In this document: positions 45,850 to 45,865 of the stretch, in pieces | Numbering within the stretch: the stretch's first letter is position 1 | Layout of the letters: each line of letters opens with the position of its first letter | DNA from: an uncultured delta proteobacterium | Lineage (GTDB): Bacteria; Bdellovibrionota_C; UBA2361; OMII01 | Direction of reading: 5' to 3' | Assembly: GCA_903904735.1 (NCBI GenBank) | Contig: CAIVDM010000065.1 | Span: 1-45,865 of the forward strand | Length of the DNA stretch: 45,865 bases | The notes under the pieces: generated by a model | What the model was told of the DNA's origin: nothing | Databases searched by the model: none | The model's input: the letters and a program-made list of their open reading frames with translations, nothing else | Translations under genes and position numbers: made by a program

Positions 45850-45865
45850 GAGGGAAGTCATACAC

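Overview
The window comes from a diderm (Gram-negative) bacterium that makes lipopolysaccharide. It carries lipid A and Kdo genes (lpxB, waaA, lpxK, an MsbA-type flippase, lptD), an RND tripartite efflux pump, an AsmA-family protein, nucleotide-sugar genes for O-antigen-type rhamnose, and a sigma-54-type activator. Base composition is moderately GC-rich by eye, and GTG starts are frequent. The gene mix fits a deltaproteobacterial-grade lineage (Bdellovibrionota, Myxococcota, SAR324 or similar). No rRNA or other marker fixes the taxon, so this is inference. I found no tRNA, rRNA, CRISPR array, insertion sequence, integrase or phage gene. The window looks like ordinary, densely packed chromosome.

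Layout. (1) 1-4.9 kb: the 3' end of a gene entering from the left, a leftward set (SPOUT RNA methyltransferase, cysteine synthase, CBS-domain protein), then a rightward IHF/HU-type gene preceded by a good promoter and a ~215-nt leader with pairing potential, and two small unknown proteins ending at a clear terminator. (2) 5.1-6.9 kb: asd-truA, overlapping. (3) 7.1-9.7 kb, leftward: AsmA-family protein followed by a membrane protein with an HExxH motif. (4) 9.9-17.1 kb: RND pump operon (adaptor, pump, outer-membrane factor), then a DUF481-type outer-membrane protein and mscL. (5) 17.3-26.0 kb: a tight envelope operon lpxB-msbA-unknown secreted protein-DUF374 acyltransferase-waaA-lpxK-uvrC-DUF4124-like protein. 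(6) 26.0-30.4 kb, leftward: Nif3-like protein, pgk, then a hybrid histidine kinase. A nested inverted repeat follows the pgk stop. (7) 30.6-34.1 kb: accD and lptD. (8) 34.3-39.2 kb: rfbB-rfbD (dTDP-rhamnose branch) and manC-gmd-rmd (a complete GDP-mannose to GDP-D-rhamnose route). (9) 39.4-41.2 kb: an atypical sigma-54 activator whose receiver lacks the phospho-Asp, convergent with a small cysteine-rich protein. (10) 41.4-45.2 kb: a YihY-family membrane protein with a C-terminal helix-turn-helix-like part, and two M16 peptidases whose active-site elements are split between them. (11) 45.3-45.7 kb, leftward: a very acidic protein ending at an 18-bp perfect hairpin.

Most of the window serves envelope building: lipid A-Kdo synthesis (lpxB, waaA, lpxK), flipping (MsbA), delivery to the surface (LptD), sugar donors for the polysaccharide (rfbB/rfbD, manC/gmd/rmd), fatty-acid supply (accD), and outer-membrane homeostasis or transport (AsmA, RND pump, DUF481, MscL).

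No obviously new multi-gene system is present. The best leads are the unphosphorylatable sigma-54 activator with a GAFTHA loop, the nested hairpin after pgk, the promoter-driven leader before the IHF-like gene, the apparently leaderless cysteine-rich gene, and the unassigned secreted protein inside the LPS operon.
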